A DNA stretch of 64,000 bases from Mesorhizobium sp. WSM3860. Lineage in GTDB: Bacteria > Pseudomonadota > Alphaproteobacteria > Rhizobiales > Rhizobiaceae. Numbering within the stretch: position 1 is the stretch's first letter; every line of letters begins with the position of its first letter. The position numbers were made by a program, and so were the translations under genes. Positions 8,350-17,361 of this stretch are shown one piece after another. Location: positions 62,001 through 126,000 of the forward strand of contig NZ_NSGF01000001.1 of the NCBI RefSeq assembly GCF_002294995.1, written 5' to 3'. Under the pieces are notes generated by a model that did not search any database, had not been told where the DNA came from, and worked only from the letters and a program-made list of their open reading frames with translations.

Positions 8350-8799
8350 ATGGTCAGGATGGATGCGCTCGACGAAAGACTGGTGACGCTTCTGAGGCAC
8401 GATGCGCGGCGCAGCGTCTCCGATCTCGCGCTCGATCTCGGCGTCTCGCGCGCGACGGTCCGGGCGCGCATGGAGCGGCTGGAGAAATCCGGCGAGATCA
8501 TCGGCTACACGGTGGTGCTGCGCGCCGATGCGGTCGATCAGAGGATACGCGGCGTCATGATGATCGAGATCGAGGGCCATGCCGCGGACCGCGTGATCAG
8601 GGCGCTCGGCGGTTTTCCCGAGGTGTCGACCATCCACACCACCAACGGCCGCTGGGACCTGGTGGTCGAGCTCGGCACCGCCTCGCTCACGGATTTCGAC
8701 GCCGTGCTGCGGCGGATAAGGCTGATCCCTGGCATCACCGGCAGCGAGACCAGCCTGCTTTTGGCGACGCCGAGGACGACGAGGGCGAGGCTTGGGTAA
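8350..8799 (+). CDS. Lrp/AsnC-family transcriptional regulator
   Basis: A 149-residue regulator with an N-terminal winged helix-turn-helix (MDALDERLVTLLRHDARRSV, then LALDLGVSRATVRARMERLE) and a C-terminal ligand-binding RAM domain (VMMIEIEG, then VSTIHTTNGRWDLVVELG). Such proteins form octamers and sense amino acids. Start candidates are ATG 8350 and ATG 8359; neither has a strong ribosome-binding site. An open frame extends much further upstream, but that part overlaps arginase and is not regulator-like. Its place opposite arginase points to control of arginine/ornithine catabolism. Confidence 0.88.
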   Translation: MVRMDALDERLVTLLRHDARRSVSDLALDLGVSRATVRARMERLEKSGEIIGYTVVLRADAVDQRIRGVMMIEIEGHAADRVIRALGGFPEVSTIHTTNGRWDLVVELGTASLTDFDAVLRRIRLIPGITGSETSLLLATPRTTRARLG

Positions 8800-8900
8800 T
8801 GGGGACACCCGCATGGACCGCGGCGAGCCTTCTTGTAGGGCTTTGCGGTATTATCCTCTGTTTGCTGAGGGCTAAAAACAGCGGGAGCAGCTGGTGCTGA
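8799..8900 (+). CDS. Possible small membrane protein (33 residues)
   Basis: The ATG overlaps the regulator's stop codon (TAATG), and its TGA overlaps the start of the next gene. The 33-residue product has one hydrophobic stretch (AASLLVGLCGIILCLL) followed by a basic tail ending SSWC. The overlapping stop-start arrangement on both sides suggests translational coupling, but size and lack of recognised family make this uncertain. Confidence 0.3.
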   Translation: MGTPAWTAASLLVGLCGIILCLLRAKNSGSSWC

Positions 8901-9187
8901 AGTTGATCGCGGCTGGGGTCGGCCTGGGAATTGTCGGGTTCCTGATCGCGCTTTTCACGATGGGCGCAGGGCACGGAACGAATGTTCCAGGCTTCATCGT
9001 GGTCCCCTGGATGATGCTGCTGATGATGGCGGGCATTGGCGCCGTGCCCGGGCTGCTCAGCGCATGCGCCCAATTCACGAACTATATCCTTCTCATCCGC
9101 TCCAAGCCGTTGCTGGCGCTGCCGATCGGGATCGTTCACTGCGTCGCCACGGTATGGGGGATGGCGCGCAACGGAATCTTGTTCTGA
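8894..9187 (+). CDS. Small hypothetical membrane protein
   Basis: A 97-residue protein with about three hydrophobic segments: LIAAGVGLGIVGFLIALFTM, FIVVPWMMLLMMAGIGAVPG and LLALPIGIVHCVATVWG. It starts at GTG 8894 with GGGAG upstream. I do not recognise a family. It follows the Lrp regulator and ends just before a strong terminator, so it may be the last gene of that transcript. Confidence 0.55.
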   Translation: MLKLIAAGVGLGIVGFLIALFTMGAGHGTNVPGFIVVPWMMLLMMAGIGAVPGLLSACAQFTNYILLIRSKPLLALPIGIVHCVATVWGMARNGILF

Positions 9188-9200
9188 AGGCTACAAACGC

Positions 9201-9230
9201 GAAAAAGCCGCGGAAAACCGCGGCTTTTTC
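9201..9230. terminator. Rho-independent terminator (works in both directions)
   Basis: A 12-base-pair stem (arm AAAAAGCCGCGG) with an AAAA loop and a T tract on either strand, 14 bases after the small membrane protein gene. It would also end transcription from the minus-strand tRNA-Gly. Confidence 0.9.
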
Positions 9231-9255
9231 GTTTGCTTGATCCCGGAAGGGAAAC

Positions 9256-9330
9256 TGGAGCGGGTGAGGCGATTCGAACGCCCGACCCCAACCTTGGCAA
9301 GGTTGTGCTCTACCCCTGAGCTACACCCGC
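9256..9330 (-). tRNA. tRNA-Gly (anticodon GCC)
   Basis: Read on the minus strand, the 75-base gene begins GCGGGTGTAGCTCAGGGG and has the anticodon loop TTGCCAA, the T loop GTTCGAATC and an encoded CCA end. The acceptor stem GCGGGTG pairs with CACCCGC. All arms of the cloverleaf can be drawn. Confidence 0.97.
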
Positions 9331-9477
9331 TCGCGCGGCCTTGGGCCGCAAGCCGCGCCTATATGGCCGAAGAGCGCGGCGATTGCAACAGGGAAATGAC
9401 GGTCTTTTTGGAGCTAGCTCTTCATATGGGGAAGGTTGGTTTCGAACCGGCGGATTGCGTTGTTCCACACCAAGCGT

Positions 9478-9531
9478 CTTACGCAATTCCGGACGGGAAA
9501 CTGCCTCGCACTTTTCCTGGAATTGCTCTGG
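9478..9531. repeat. Intergenic palindromic repeat, family A (copy 2)
   Basis: It contains ACGCAATTCCGGACGGGAAA followed by CACTTTTCCTGGAATTGCTC, very close to the copy inside imuA and the one before lpdA. It lies in the 266-base gap between tRNA-Gly and the YbaK-type gene; nothing else is seen in that gap. Confidence 0.75.
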
Positions 9532-9596
9532 CGATCTTGCCCCAAGGGCATCGTTGGCCGTAAACGGCACAAGCTTTCCCGATGATGCGAGGACCA

Positions 9597-10094
9597 ATGC
9601 CGAAGACCGAAGCCGAGCTTTACGCCTTTCTTGCCGATCTCGGCATCTCCGTCTCGACGGTGCGTCACCCGCCCTTGTTCACGGTTGCCGATTCGCAGGC
9701 GCTGCGCGGAGAGATCGCGGGCGGCCACACCAAGAACCTCTTCCTCAAGGACAAGAAGGACAATTACTTTCTCGTCACCGTCGGCGAGGAGGCCGTGGTG
9801 GACCTCAAGCAGATCCACCATCTGATCGGCGCCGCTAGCCGCGTCTCCTTCGGCAAGCCGGAAATGCTGATGGAGCTGCTCGGCGTCATTCCCGGCGCGG
9901 TTACCATCTTCGGCCTGATCAACGACACGGCCGGGCGGATCAAGGTGGTTCTGGACCAGGAGTTGATGAGCCACGAGGTCATCAACGGCCATCCGCTGAC
10001 GAATGAGGCGACGACGTCCATCGCCGCCGCCGATCTCGTCAGATTCGTCGAGGCAACCGGCCACGATCCTGTTATCTTGAAAGTCTCGGGCTGA
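9597..10094 (+). CDS. YbaK/ProX-type aminoacyl-tRNA deacylase
   Basis: A 165-residue single-domain protein of the YbaK/prolyl-tRNA synthetase editing-domain family, which hydrolyses mischarged tRNAs such as Ala-tRNA(Pro) in trans. Family features are the substrate-loop segment HPPLFTVADSQALRGE, GGHTKNLFLKDKK, a conserved lysine-rich core strand YFLVTVGEEAVVDLKQI, FGKPEMLMELLGVIPGAVT and VVLDQELM. The start is set at ATG 9597 just behind GAGGA; ATG 9582 would add five residues. Alphaproteobacteria often lack an editing domain in ProRS, so a free-standing deacylase fits. Confidence 0.85.
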   Translation: MPKTEAELYAFLADLGISVSTVRHPPLFTVADSQALRGEIAGGHTKNLFLKDKKDNYFLVTVGEEAVVDLKQIHHLIGAASRVSFGKPEMLMELLGVIPGAVTIFGLINDTAGRIKVVLDQELMSHEVINGHPLTNEATTSIAAADLVRFVEATGHDPVILKVSG

Positions 10095-10181
10095 TCGCCA
10101 CATGGATGGCGAAACCGAAATCCGGCAATAACGCGCCGCACCCGCCGAAGCCGGCGACGACGCGACCGAAAGGGCGACGAC

Positions 10182-11177
10182 ATGAGTGACAACAATCCGT
10201 TCAGCGGCTCATTTGGCGGCAATGCCGGCCAGTACGCCCAATCCGTGCAATATGGCGGGGCCGACCGCGGCAAGGTCTCGCTCGGCGAGGCGGCTGCGGC
10301 CGCGGATCTCATCAAGGACACCACGACCGCGACGTTCGCGGCCGACGTCATCCAGGAATCGCGCCGTCAGCCGGTGCTGGTCGACTTCTGGGCGCCCTGG
10401 TGCGGCCCGTGCAAGCAGCTGACGCCGCAGCTCGAAAAGGCGGTCAAGGCTGCCGGCGGCAAGGTCAAGCTGGTCAAGATGAACATCGACGACCATCCCT
10501 CGGTCGCCGGCCAACTCGGCATCCAGTCCATTCCCGCGGTCATCGCCTTCAAGGACGGCCAGCCGGTCGACGGCTTCATGGGCGCCATTCCGGAAAGCCA
10601 GATCACGCAGTTCATCCAGAAGGTCGGCGGCAAGGGCGGAGGCGGCGCGCCGCAGATCACCGAAGCGCTGGCCGCGGCCGCCGAGGCGCGCGAGGCGGGC
10701 GATACCCAGACCGCGGCCGATATCTATGATGCGATCCTCGAGCAGTCGCCCGAAACCATCGAGGCAATCGCCGGGCTCGGCGAGATCCTGTTCGAGGCCG
10801 GCGACAGCCAAGGCGCAGAGGCGGTGCTTGCCAAGGCGCCGGAGGACAAGAAGGACGCGCCGGCGCTTGCCGCTCTGCGCGCCAAGATGACGCTCGCGGC
10901 GGAAGCCGCCGCGCTCGGCAATCCGGCCGAGTTCGAACGCCGGCTCGCGGCCAATCCGAACGATCACCAGGCGCGGTTCGACCTGGCGATGGTGCAGAAT
11001 GCGCGCGGCGAGCGGATGCAGGCCGCCGACAACCTGCTGGCGATCGTCAAGGCCGACCGGACGTGGAACGACGATGGCGCGCGTGCGCAGCTCTTGAAGT
11101 TCTTCGAGGCATGGGGGATGACCGACGAGGCGACGCTGTCGGCGCGGCGCAAGCTGTCGTCGCTGTTGTTCTCCTAA
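10182..11177 (+). CDS. trxA: Thioredoxin-domain co-chaperone (CnoX/TrxA-like with TPR tail)
   Basis: A 331-residue protein. Residues about 50-150 are a thioredoxin domain with active site WCGPC (Cys74, Cys77) and the cis-proline strand SIPAVIAFKDG. The C-terminal half (AAAAEAREAGDTQTAADIYD onward) is an all-helical TPR-like region, the layout of the CnoX/YbbN co-chaperone family that protects clients from chlorine stress and hands them to chaperonins. The N-terminus is a low-complexity segment rich in Gly, Asn and Ser. Unlike many CnoX proteins, the CxxC site is intact, so disulfide exchange is possible. Cytosolic. Confidence 0.88.
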   Translation: MSDNNPFSGSFGGNAGQYAQSVQYGGADRGKVSLGEAAAAADLIKDTTTATFAADVIQESRRQPVLVDFWAPWCGPCKQLTPQLEKAVKAAGGKVKLVKMNIDDHPSVAGQLGIQSIPAVIAFKDGQPVDGFMGAIPESQITQFIQKVGGKGGGGAPQITEALAAAAEAREAGDTQTAADIYDAILEQSPETIEAIAGLGEILFEAGDSQGAEAVLAKAPEDKKDAPALAALRAKMTLAAEAAALGNPAEFERRLAANPNDHQARFDLAMVQNARGERMQAADNLLAIVKADRTWNDDGARAQLLKFFEAWGMTDEATLSARRKLSSLLFS

Positions 11178-11184
11178 GCGTTTT

Positions 11185-11208
11185 GCCGGCTTTGTTGCCG
11201 GCCCCTTT
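11185..11208 (+). terminator. Likely rho-independent terminator
   Basis: The inverted repeat GCCGGC-TTTGTT-GCCGGC is followed by CCCTTTT, eight bases after the thioredoxin gene stop. The stem is short but GC-rich. Confidence 0.5.
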
Positions 11209-11373
11209 TGCCGGTAGGGTCTTGCGCAAGGCGGCAACTGCGCCAGATAGGCGCCAGCGGCGTGCCCCTGCCGGTTAACGGTCTAAACAGCAGGATGGGT
11301 TGCGTAAGAGGAGATCGCAGATTGATACGCTGCCCGGCGATGCTTTCGAGAGAAGTGCAGGCGGAGGGTTGAG

Positions 11374-12045
11374 GTGCAGGTCGGAAACGCCCGCTACCGG
11401 CTCGCGAGGGATGTGCCGTCAAGGATCCCGGTGTTTCCGCTCGCCGGGGCGCTGCTGCTGCCCGGCGGCCGCATGCCGCTCAACATTTTCGAGCCGCGCT
11501 ACCTGCAGATGATCGATGAGGCGATGGCCGGGCCGCGGTTGATCGGCATGATCCAGCCCAGCCTCGACGGCGCGTTGCGCGACGACGGCGAGCCCGAGCT
11601 TTGCAGCGTCGGTTGCGCCGGGCGCATCATCTCGCTTGCCGAGACCGGCGACGGGCGCTACCTGATCTCGCTGCAAGGCGTCTGCCGCTTCCGCGTCACG
11701 GATGAGCTGGCGGTCAAGACGCCGTTCCGGCAATGCCGGATCGCGCCCTTCCTCGCCGATCTCGAGGAGGATCCGGCCGGCGCCGAGGTCGACCGCCCGG
11801 CACTGCTCAAGGCATTCCGCGCCTATCTGCAGGCCAACGACCTCGAGGCCGACTGGGAAAGCGTCAGCCGCGCCGAGAACGCCATGCTGGTCAATGCGCT
11901 GTCGATGATGGCGCCCTATGGGCCGGCCGAGAAGCAAGCCCTGCTCGAGGCGGCGGATTTGAAGACGCGCGCCGAGACGCTGATCGCCATCACCGAAATA
12001 ACGCTGGCGCGCGAGGATGAGGATTTTGGCTCGAGCCTGCAATAA
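11374..12045 (+). CDS. LON-type substrate-binding domain protein
   Basis: A 223-residue protein equal to the N-terminal substrate-recognition domain of Lon protease without the ATPase or protease parts. It shows the family start IPVFPLAGALLLPGGRMPLN, IFEPRYLQMIDEAM and the core GCAGRIISLAETGDGRYLIS. The starts considered include GTG 11374, preceded by GCGGAGGG. Such proteins are common in Rhizobiales; their role is not established but binding of unfolded segments is plausible. The downstream Trm112-type gene is 80 bases away in the same direction. Confidence 0.85.
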   Translation: MQVGNARYRLARDVPSRIPVFPLAGALLLPGGRMPLNIFEPRYLQMIDEAMAGPRLIGMIQPSLDGALRDDGEPELCSVGCAGRIISLAETGDGRYLISLQGVCRFRVTDELAVKTPFRQCRIAPFLADLEEDPAGAEVDRPALLKAFRAYLQANDLEADWESVSRAENAMLVNALSMMAPYGPAEKQALLEAADLKTRAETLIAITEITLAREDEDFGSSLQ

Positions 12046-12124
12046 ATGTACTGATATTCAGATGAGGCGGGCCGGCTGAATCTCAACACTTAGGCCGGCG
12101 GCAGTTGGACAATGGAAAAGTGCG

Positions 12125-12370
12125 ATGGCGGCGGACGGACGTGACGGGCGCAAAGCCACGGTTGACCCGAAACTGCTGGAACTGCTCGCCTGCCCGCTGA
12201 CCAAGGGACCGCTGACCTGGGACGCGGAACGCAGCGAGCTGATCTCGCGCGTGGCCAAGCTTGCCTATCCGGTCCGCGACGGCATCCCGATCATGCTGCC
12301 TTCGGAAGCGCGCACGATCTCGGCCGAAGATGCGCTCAAGCCGCCGCCGCGGCTCGGCGGGCCGTCCTGA
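12125..12370 (+). CDS. Trm112/UPF0434 family protein
   Basis: An 81-residue protein with the family core [18 protein letters not shown] and [20 protein letters not shown]. In other bacteria and eukaryotes, Trm112-like proteins act as small zinc-binding activators of methyltransferases. Here only one cysteine (ACPLTK) is present, so zinc binding as in the eukaryotic protein is doubtful. It ends 24 bases before the end of convergent dnaE2. Confidence 0.85.
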   Translation: MAADGRDGRKATVDPKLLELLACPLTKGPLTWDAERSELISRVAKLAYPVRDGIPIMLPSEARTISAEDALKPPPRLGGPS

Positions 12371-12394
12371 ACGGCGCCGGCGGTCCGTTTGCCG

Positions 12395-15300
12395 CTACTG
12401 GAAATTGCGCCCCTTGGGCATGACCTGTTGCGCCGTGCCCGACAGGGCGTCGATATCCTGCCGCACCGGCAGGCCGCGGTTCGTGGAGCGCTCCGGTCCA
12501 TTCGATGACCCGGCCGGCTGATGCTCGATGGTGGGCGCCTCCTCAAGGAGCACGCTCAGCCAGGGAGTCAAATCCTCGATCCTGTCGGCGACGATGTGGA
12601 TGACGTCCGATTCCTGCTGCAGCTTGCCGGTGACGCGAATGAGGCGCGCGCCCATCACGATAGAGCGGAAGCGGTCGAAGACGCGCGGCCAGATGATGAC
12701 ATTGGCGATCGCTTTTTCGTCCTCCAGCGTGAGGAAGATCGCATTGCCCTTGCCGGGGCGCTGGCGCACCAGCACCAGGCCGGCGACGGTGACGCGGCGG
12801 CCGTCGCGCACCGACGGCAGGCGGGCATTGGGGGTGATGCCGGCGCGGTCAAGCCGCTCGCGCAGGAAGGCGACGGGATGTTCCTTCAGCGACAGGCCGA
12901 GCGAGCGGTAGTCGTGGACGACATGCTCGCCGAGCGGCATTTTCGGCAGCTTCGTCTCGGGCTCCAGCTCGCGCAGGCGCAGCGTCGGCCGGTCGAACAG
13001 CGGCAGTTTTTCGGCTGCGCTCCTGCCGTCCAGCGCGCGCACCTCCCAGAGCGCCGCGCGTCGGTCGAGGCCGAGCGAGCGGAAGGCGTCGGCCTGGGCC
13101 AGCCTTTCGATCTCGCCGACATCGAGGCCCGAACGCAGCCAGACATCCCTGACCGATCGATAGCCGTCGCCGCGCCGGGTGACGGCGGCCTCCATGCGTT
13201 CCTCGGACAGGCCCTTGATCTGACGGAAGCCAAGCCGCACCGCATGAGCCGTCTCGATGACGCCGCGCATCGAGGCATGGCGTTCGAGGATGCGCGAAGG
13301 ATCGAAACCGGACTCCTCCAGCGTGCAATCCCAGACGGAATGATTGATATCGACCTCACGCACCTCCACGCCATGGTCGCGCGCGTCGCGAACGAGCTGA
13401 GCCGGCTGATAGAACCCCATCGGCTGCGAGTTCAAAATCGCGGCGCAGAACACGTCGGGATAGAAGGTCTTGAACCAGCAGGAGGCATAGACCAGCAGCG
13501 CGAAGGAAGCGGCATGGCTTTCCGGAAAGCCATATTCGCCAAAGCCTTCGATCTGCTTGAAGCAACGCTCGGCGAATTCCTTTTGGTAGCCCTTGTCGAC
13601 CATGCCGTCGATCATGCGCTGGCGGTAGTTGCCGATCGTGCCGGTGCGCTTGAAGGTGGCCATGGCGCGCCGCAGCTCATCGGCCTCGCCCGGCTGGAAG
13701 CCGCCGGCAACGATGGCGATCTTCATCGCCTGCTCCTGGAACAGCGGCACGCCCAGCGTCTTGCCGAGAATCTCCTTCAGTTCCGGCTTCGGGTATTCAG
13801 CTTTCTCCTTGCCCTGCCGTCTACGCAAATAGGGGTGCACCATGTCGCCCTGGATCGGGCCGGGCCGCACGATCGCCACCTCGATGACGAGATCGTAGAA
13901 TTCACGCGGTTTAAGCCGCGGCAGCATCGACATCTGGGCGCGTGATTCGATCTGAAAGACGCCCAGCGTGTCGGCCCGGCAGATCATGTCGTAGACGCGA
14001 GGGTGCTCCGGTGGGAGAGAGCTCAATTGATGAGGCCGGCCGTACTTGTCACGCGCCTGCGGATAATGCTGGGTGAGCAAGGTCAGGGCTCGCTTCAGGC
14101 AGGTCAGCATGCCGAGCGCCAGCACATCCACCTTGAGGATCTTGACCGCGTCAAGATCGTCCTTGTCCCACTCGACCATCTTGCGCTCTTCCATCGCCGT
14201 CTTGACGATGGGCACGACCTCGTCGAGCCGGTCGCGGGTGATCACGAAGCCGCCGACATGCTGGGAGAGATGGCGCGGGAAGCCCATGATCTCGTTGGCG
14301 CGTTCCAGCACCTGCCGCGACAGCGGATCGGCGCGGTCGAGGCCGCCGGCATTGGCTTCCCTCTCGCCGAGCTCCGAGGCCGACCAGCCCCAGATGGTGC
14401 TCGACAGGGCGCTCCTGACGTCTTCGGACAAGCCCATGGCCTTCGCCACCTCGCGCAGGGCGGAGCGGCCGCGATAGCTGATGACGGCGGCGGCCAGCGC
14501 CGTGCGCTTGGCGCTGTATTTCTCGTAAATGTAAGCGATGACCTCGTCGCGCCGTTCATGCTCGAAGTCGACGTCGATGTCGGGAGGCTCGTTGCGTTTC
14601 TCGGAGATGAAGCGTTCGAAGAGGGCATCGATCCGGTCAGGGCCGACCTCGGTGATGCCGATGCAGAAGCAAATAACCGAATTGGCGGCCGAGCCGCGCC
14701 CCTGGCAAAGGATGCCCTTGCTGCGGGCGAATTTCACGATGTCGTGGACGGTCAGGAAATAGCGCGCATAGTTCAGCCGCTCGATCAAAGCGAGCTCGCT
14801 GGCGATGCGCCGCAGCACATCTTCGGGGACCCCGGCCGGATAGCGCACGGCCGCTCCTTCCCGCGCCAGGCGTTCGAGCTCGGCCTGCGGTCCGAGGCCG
14901 GATTCCGTCGGCTCGTCCGGATAGTTGTATTCGAGGTCGCTGAGCGAGAAGGTGAGTTCGTCGGCGAAGCGCAGCGTCTCCGTCAGCGCATGGAGATGGC
15001 GGCGGAAAAGCCGCGCCATCTCCAGCGGCGTTTTCAGATGACGCTCGGCATTTGCCGTCAGCTCCAGCCCGACCTCGGAAACCGGCGTGTTGAGGCGGAT
15101 CGCGGTCAGCACGTCCTGCAACGGGCGGCGGTCGGCGGCATGATAGAGCACGTCGTTGGTCGCCATCAGCGGGATGTGCAGATGTTCGGCCATCGCCGCC
15201 GCCTGCTCGATGCGGTAGCGGTCGTTGCCGCCGTAATCAGGCGCCACGGCAAGCCGAAGCGCGGTGCCAAAACGATCCTTAAGCCGGCTAATGAGCGTCA

Positions 15301-15727
15301 GATTGTCTTCTGCGCCCCCCGACAGGTTGGGCAGGATTGCCAGCGACATCAGATCGCCCCATTCGAGAAGGTCGCTGAGTTCGAGCAGCGTCACGCCCTT
15401 CTCGTTCTCGTCGCGCAGATTGGCCTGCGTCAGCATGCGGCAGAGATGCCCCCAGCCCTGGCGGTCGCGGGGGTAGGCCAGAATGTCCGGCGTGCCGTCG
15501 GAAAAAACCAGGCGGCAACCGGGATGATAGGCAAGTTTCTCGACCTTGGCCTGCTGCCAGGCGCGCACGACGCCGGCGACCGTGTTGCGGTCGGCAAGGC
15601 CGATCGAGGAAAAGCCGTAGAATTTCGCCGTGACCACCAGCTCCTCGGGCTTGGAGGCGCCGCGCAGGAAGGAAAAGTTCGACTGGATGCCGAACTCGGC
15701 ATAGGGGATGGCGGTCAGCGCGTTCAT
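12395..15727 (-). CDS. dnaE2: Error-prone DNA polymerase III alpha subunit DnaE2
   Basis: A 1110-residue C-family polymerase that copies past DNA lesions in the ImuA-ImuB-DnaE2 mutasome. The N-terminal PHP domain starts near [14 protein letters not shown]. The polymerase palm carries [20 protein letters not shown] and the catalytic aspartates in [12 protein letters not shown] near residue 383. [19 protein letters not shown] and a C-terminal OB domain ([20 protein letters not shown]) follow. Length and lack of a tau-binding tail fit DnaE2 rather than DnaE1. The ATG at 15727 overlaps the imuB stop by four bases. Expression is expected to be damage-induced from the LexA box at 18265. Confidence 0.96.
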   Translation of the reverse strand: MNALTAIPYAEFGIQSNFSFLRGASKPEELVVTAKFYGFSSIGLADRNTVAGVVRAWQQAKVEKLAYHPGCRLVFSDGTPDILAYPRDRQGWGHLCRMLTQANLRDENEKGVTLLELSDLLEWGDLMSLAILPNLSGGAEDNLTLISRLKDRFGTALRLAVAPDYGGNDRYRIEQAAAMAEHLHIPLMATNDVLYHAADRRPLQDVLTAIRLNTPVSEVGLELTANAERHLKTPLEMARLFRRHLHALTETLRFADELTFSLSDLEYNYPDEPTESGLGPQAELERLAREGAAVRYPAGVPEDVLRRIASELALIERLNYARYFLTVHDIVKFARSKGILCQGRGSAANSVICFCIGITEVGPDRIDALFERFISEKRNEPPDIDVDFEHERRDEVIAYIYEKYSAKRTALAAAVISYRGRSALREVAKAMGLSEDVRSALSSTIWGWSASELGEREANAGGLDRADPLSRQVLERANEIMGFPRHLSQHVGGFVITRDRLDEVVPIVKTAMEERKMVEWDKDDLDAVKILKVDVLALGMLTCLKRALTLLTQHYPQARDKYGRPHQLSSLPPEHPRVYDMICRADTLGVFQIESRAQMSMLPRLKPREFYDLVIEVAIVRPGPIQGDMVHPYLRRRQGKEKAEYPKPELKEILGKTLGVPLFQEQAMKIAIVAGGFQPGEADELRRAMATFKRTGTIGNYRQRMIDGMVDKGYQKEFAERCFKQIEGFGEYGFPESHAASFALLVYASCWFKTFYPDVFCAAILNSQPMGFYQPAQLVRDARDHGVEVREVDINHSVWDCTLEESGFDPSRILERHASMRGVIETAHAVRLGFRQIKGLSEERMEAAVTRRGDGYRSVRDVWLRSGLDVGEIERLAQADAFRSLGLDRRAALWEVRALDGRSAAEKLPLFDRPTLRLRELEPETKLPKMPLGEHVVHDYRSLGLSLKEHPVAFLRERLDRAGITPNARLPSVRDGRRVTVAGLVLVRQRPGKGNAIFLTLEDEKAIANVIIWPRVFDRFRSIVMGARLIRVTGKLQQESDVIHIVADRIEDLTPWLSVLLEEAPTIEHQPAGSSNGPERSTNRGLPVRQDIDALSGTAQQVMPKGRNFQ

Positions 15728-17361
15728 GCGAAGACCCCGTGCATGAACCAGCGCGGCGCGGCCTGCGAGGCGCTGCTGTAGAGGCCCTGGCGGTAGAGCC
15801 AATAGCGACGCCCCTCGCTGTCCTCGATGCGGTAATAGTCGCGCGTCGGCGCCTCTTGCTCGCCGGGCAGCTGCCGCCACCATTCCGCGGCGATGCGCTC
15901 CGGCCCTTCGGCGCGGGCGACGCGGTAAAGCGCGCGCCGCCAGCGGAAATTCATCGGCGGGCCCTCGGGGATCTCGGTCGCCGGCACCTCGATCGGCTCG
16001 GGCGAGCGGAACAGACGTATCGGCCGCTCCGGCGGGAAGATGGTCATCGGCGGTGCTGTCCGGTCGGGCTTCGGCGGCATGCGCCTTTGCGGCGCTTCCG
16101 CGAAAGGAACTGCTGCGACGGCGCGCTCCGGCAGATGGCTTTCGACGACGACCGGCTTCAGCACGGCGGCTTCGCCGAGGCGGGCGCGCACGCGGTCGGC
16201 GAATAAAGCGATGTCGGCATCATCGTCGCTCCTCTCGCCGGTGAGGTCGCCCTGCAGCATGTCGAAGGCGGCGACCGAAAGCACCGACAGCCGCACAAGG
16301 TCGAAGCCGAAGCCGGCATCGATGGCCTGTTCCAGTGCGGTCAGCCGTTCGTGGAACAGTTTTCGGATCAGCTGCGGCTCGCGCATGGGCCGCGAGGTGC
16401 CGACCGCGATGCGGCTGACGACGCCGTCGACGCGGAAGAGGAGAAGGGCGAGCGCCCGCGCGCCTTCGCCGCGGCGCTCGAGGTCGGCCTTCAAGGCCAC
16501 GGCAAGCCGGCTCACCAGCCGCTCGATGTCGTCGGTGAGCACGATCGGCTCGGCAAGATGGCGCTCGACCGAGAGCGGCGCCACGGGAAGGCGCGGCGAC
16601 ACCGCCTCGTCGAGCCGGCCGAGCGCCTGGTCGAGGCGCAGAAGCAAGGTGGCACCGAAGCGGCGGGCGAGCGGCGCGCGGGGTGCGGCCATCACCGCGC
16701 CCGCCGTGCGCAGGCCGACGCTTTCGAGGCTGGCGCGGGTTTCCGGCGCGATGCGCAGCGCCGAAAGCGGCAGGGGCGAAAGCAGCGCCTCCTCCTCGCC
16801 GCCGGCAACGATGCGGTCGCCGTGAAAACGCGCCGCCGCCCAGGCGGCGCCCGGCGTCGAGGCGAGGCCGGCGCGAACATCGAAACCCTGCTGGAAGAAA
16901 CGGGTGAGGATCTCGTCCTGCATGGCCCGCTCGCCACCAAACAGGTGCGTGCAGCCGGTGACGTCGAGAAACAGCCCGTCCTCGCCGTCGATCGCCACCA
17001 GGGGCGTGTAGCGGTCGCACCAGTCGGCGAGGCCTTCGAGCAGGCGGCGGTCGGCCTCCGGGTCGGCCTCCACCACATCGATCGACGGATGCATGGCGCG
17101 CGCGTCGGCAATGCCCATGCCGCGCTTCAGCTTCAGCGCCTCAGCCCGCTCGTCGAGGGCTGCGATGCGCTGGGCGTTGCTGTCGCGATGGCTGATCACA
17201 AGCGGTGGCTGAGGCGGGGGCAGGTGATGCGAGGGCCGGGAACGCCAGGACCGCCCCAGACGCTGGCGCAGGATCCGCTCCGCGCAAAGATAGGGGAACC
17301 ACAGCGACAGAATTCGTTGCCCGCTCTTCCCGGGACCTTCTTTCTGCAAAAGCGTGCTCAT
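15724..17361 (-). CDS. imuB: ImuB, Y-family polymerase-like mutasome subunit
   Basis: A 545-residue DinB/Y-family protein that tethers DnaE2 and ImuA to the sliding clamp. The family start [16 protein letters not shown] lacks the acidic Asp-x-Asp motif of active Y-family polymerases, as expected for ImuB, which is not catalytic. Next come [15 protein letters not shown], the little-finger region, and a long Pro-rich linker before the C-terminal [36 protein letters not shown]. The stop overlaps dnaE2. The 5' end overlaps imuA by 221 bases in another frame. Confidence 0.94.
   Translation of the reverse strand: MSTLLQKEGPGKSGQRILSLWFPYLCAERILRQRLGRSWRSRPSHHLPPPQPPLVISHRDSNAQRIAALDERAEALKLKRGMGIADARAMHPSIDVVEADPEADRRLLEGLADWCDRYTPLVAIDGEDGLFLDVTGCTHLFGGERAMQDEILTRFFQQGFDVRAGLASTPGAAWAAARFHGDRIVAGGEEEALLSPLPLSALRIAPETRASLESVGLRTAGAVMAAPRAPLARRFGATLLLRLDQALGRLDEAVSPRLPVAPLSVERHLAEPIVLTDDIERLVSRLAVALKADLERRGEGARALALLLFRVDGVVSRIAVGTSRPMREPQLIRKLFHERLTALEQAIDAGFGFDLVRLSVLSVAAFDMLQGDLTGERSDDDADIALFADRVRARLGEAAVLKPVVVESHLPERAVAAVPFAEAPQRRMPPKPDRTAPPMTIFPPERPIRLFRSPEPIEVPATEIPEGPPMNFRWRRALYRVARAEGPERIAAEWWRQLPGEQEAPTRDYYRIEDSEGRRYWLYRQGLYSSASQAAPRWFMHGVFA

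Noticed and set aside
9420..9475. TTCGAACC-containing segment resembling part of a tRNA
   Set aside because: No acceptor or anticodon arm can be drawn; it is better explained by the left part of the family A repeat.
12521..15781. Long plus-strand open frames opposite dnaE2
   Set aside because: They are shadows of a GC-rich gene; no ribosome-binding sites or family residues, and dnaE2 is complete on the minus strand.
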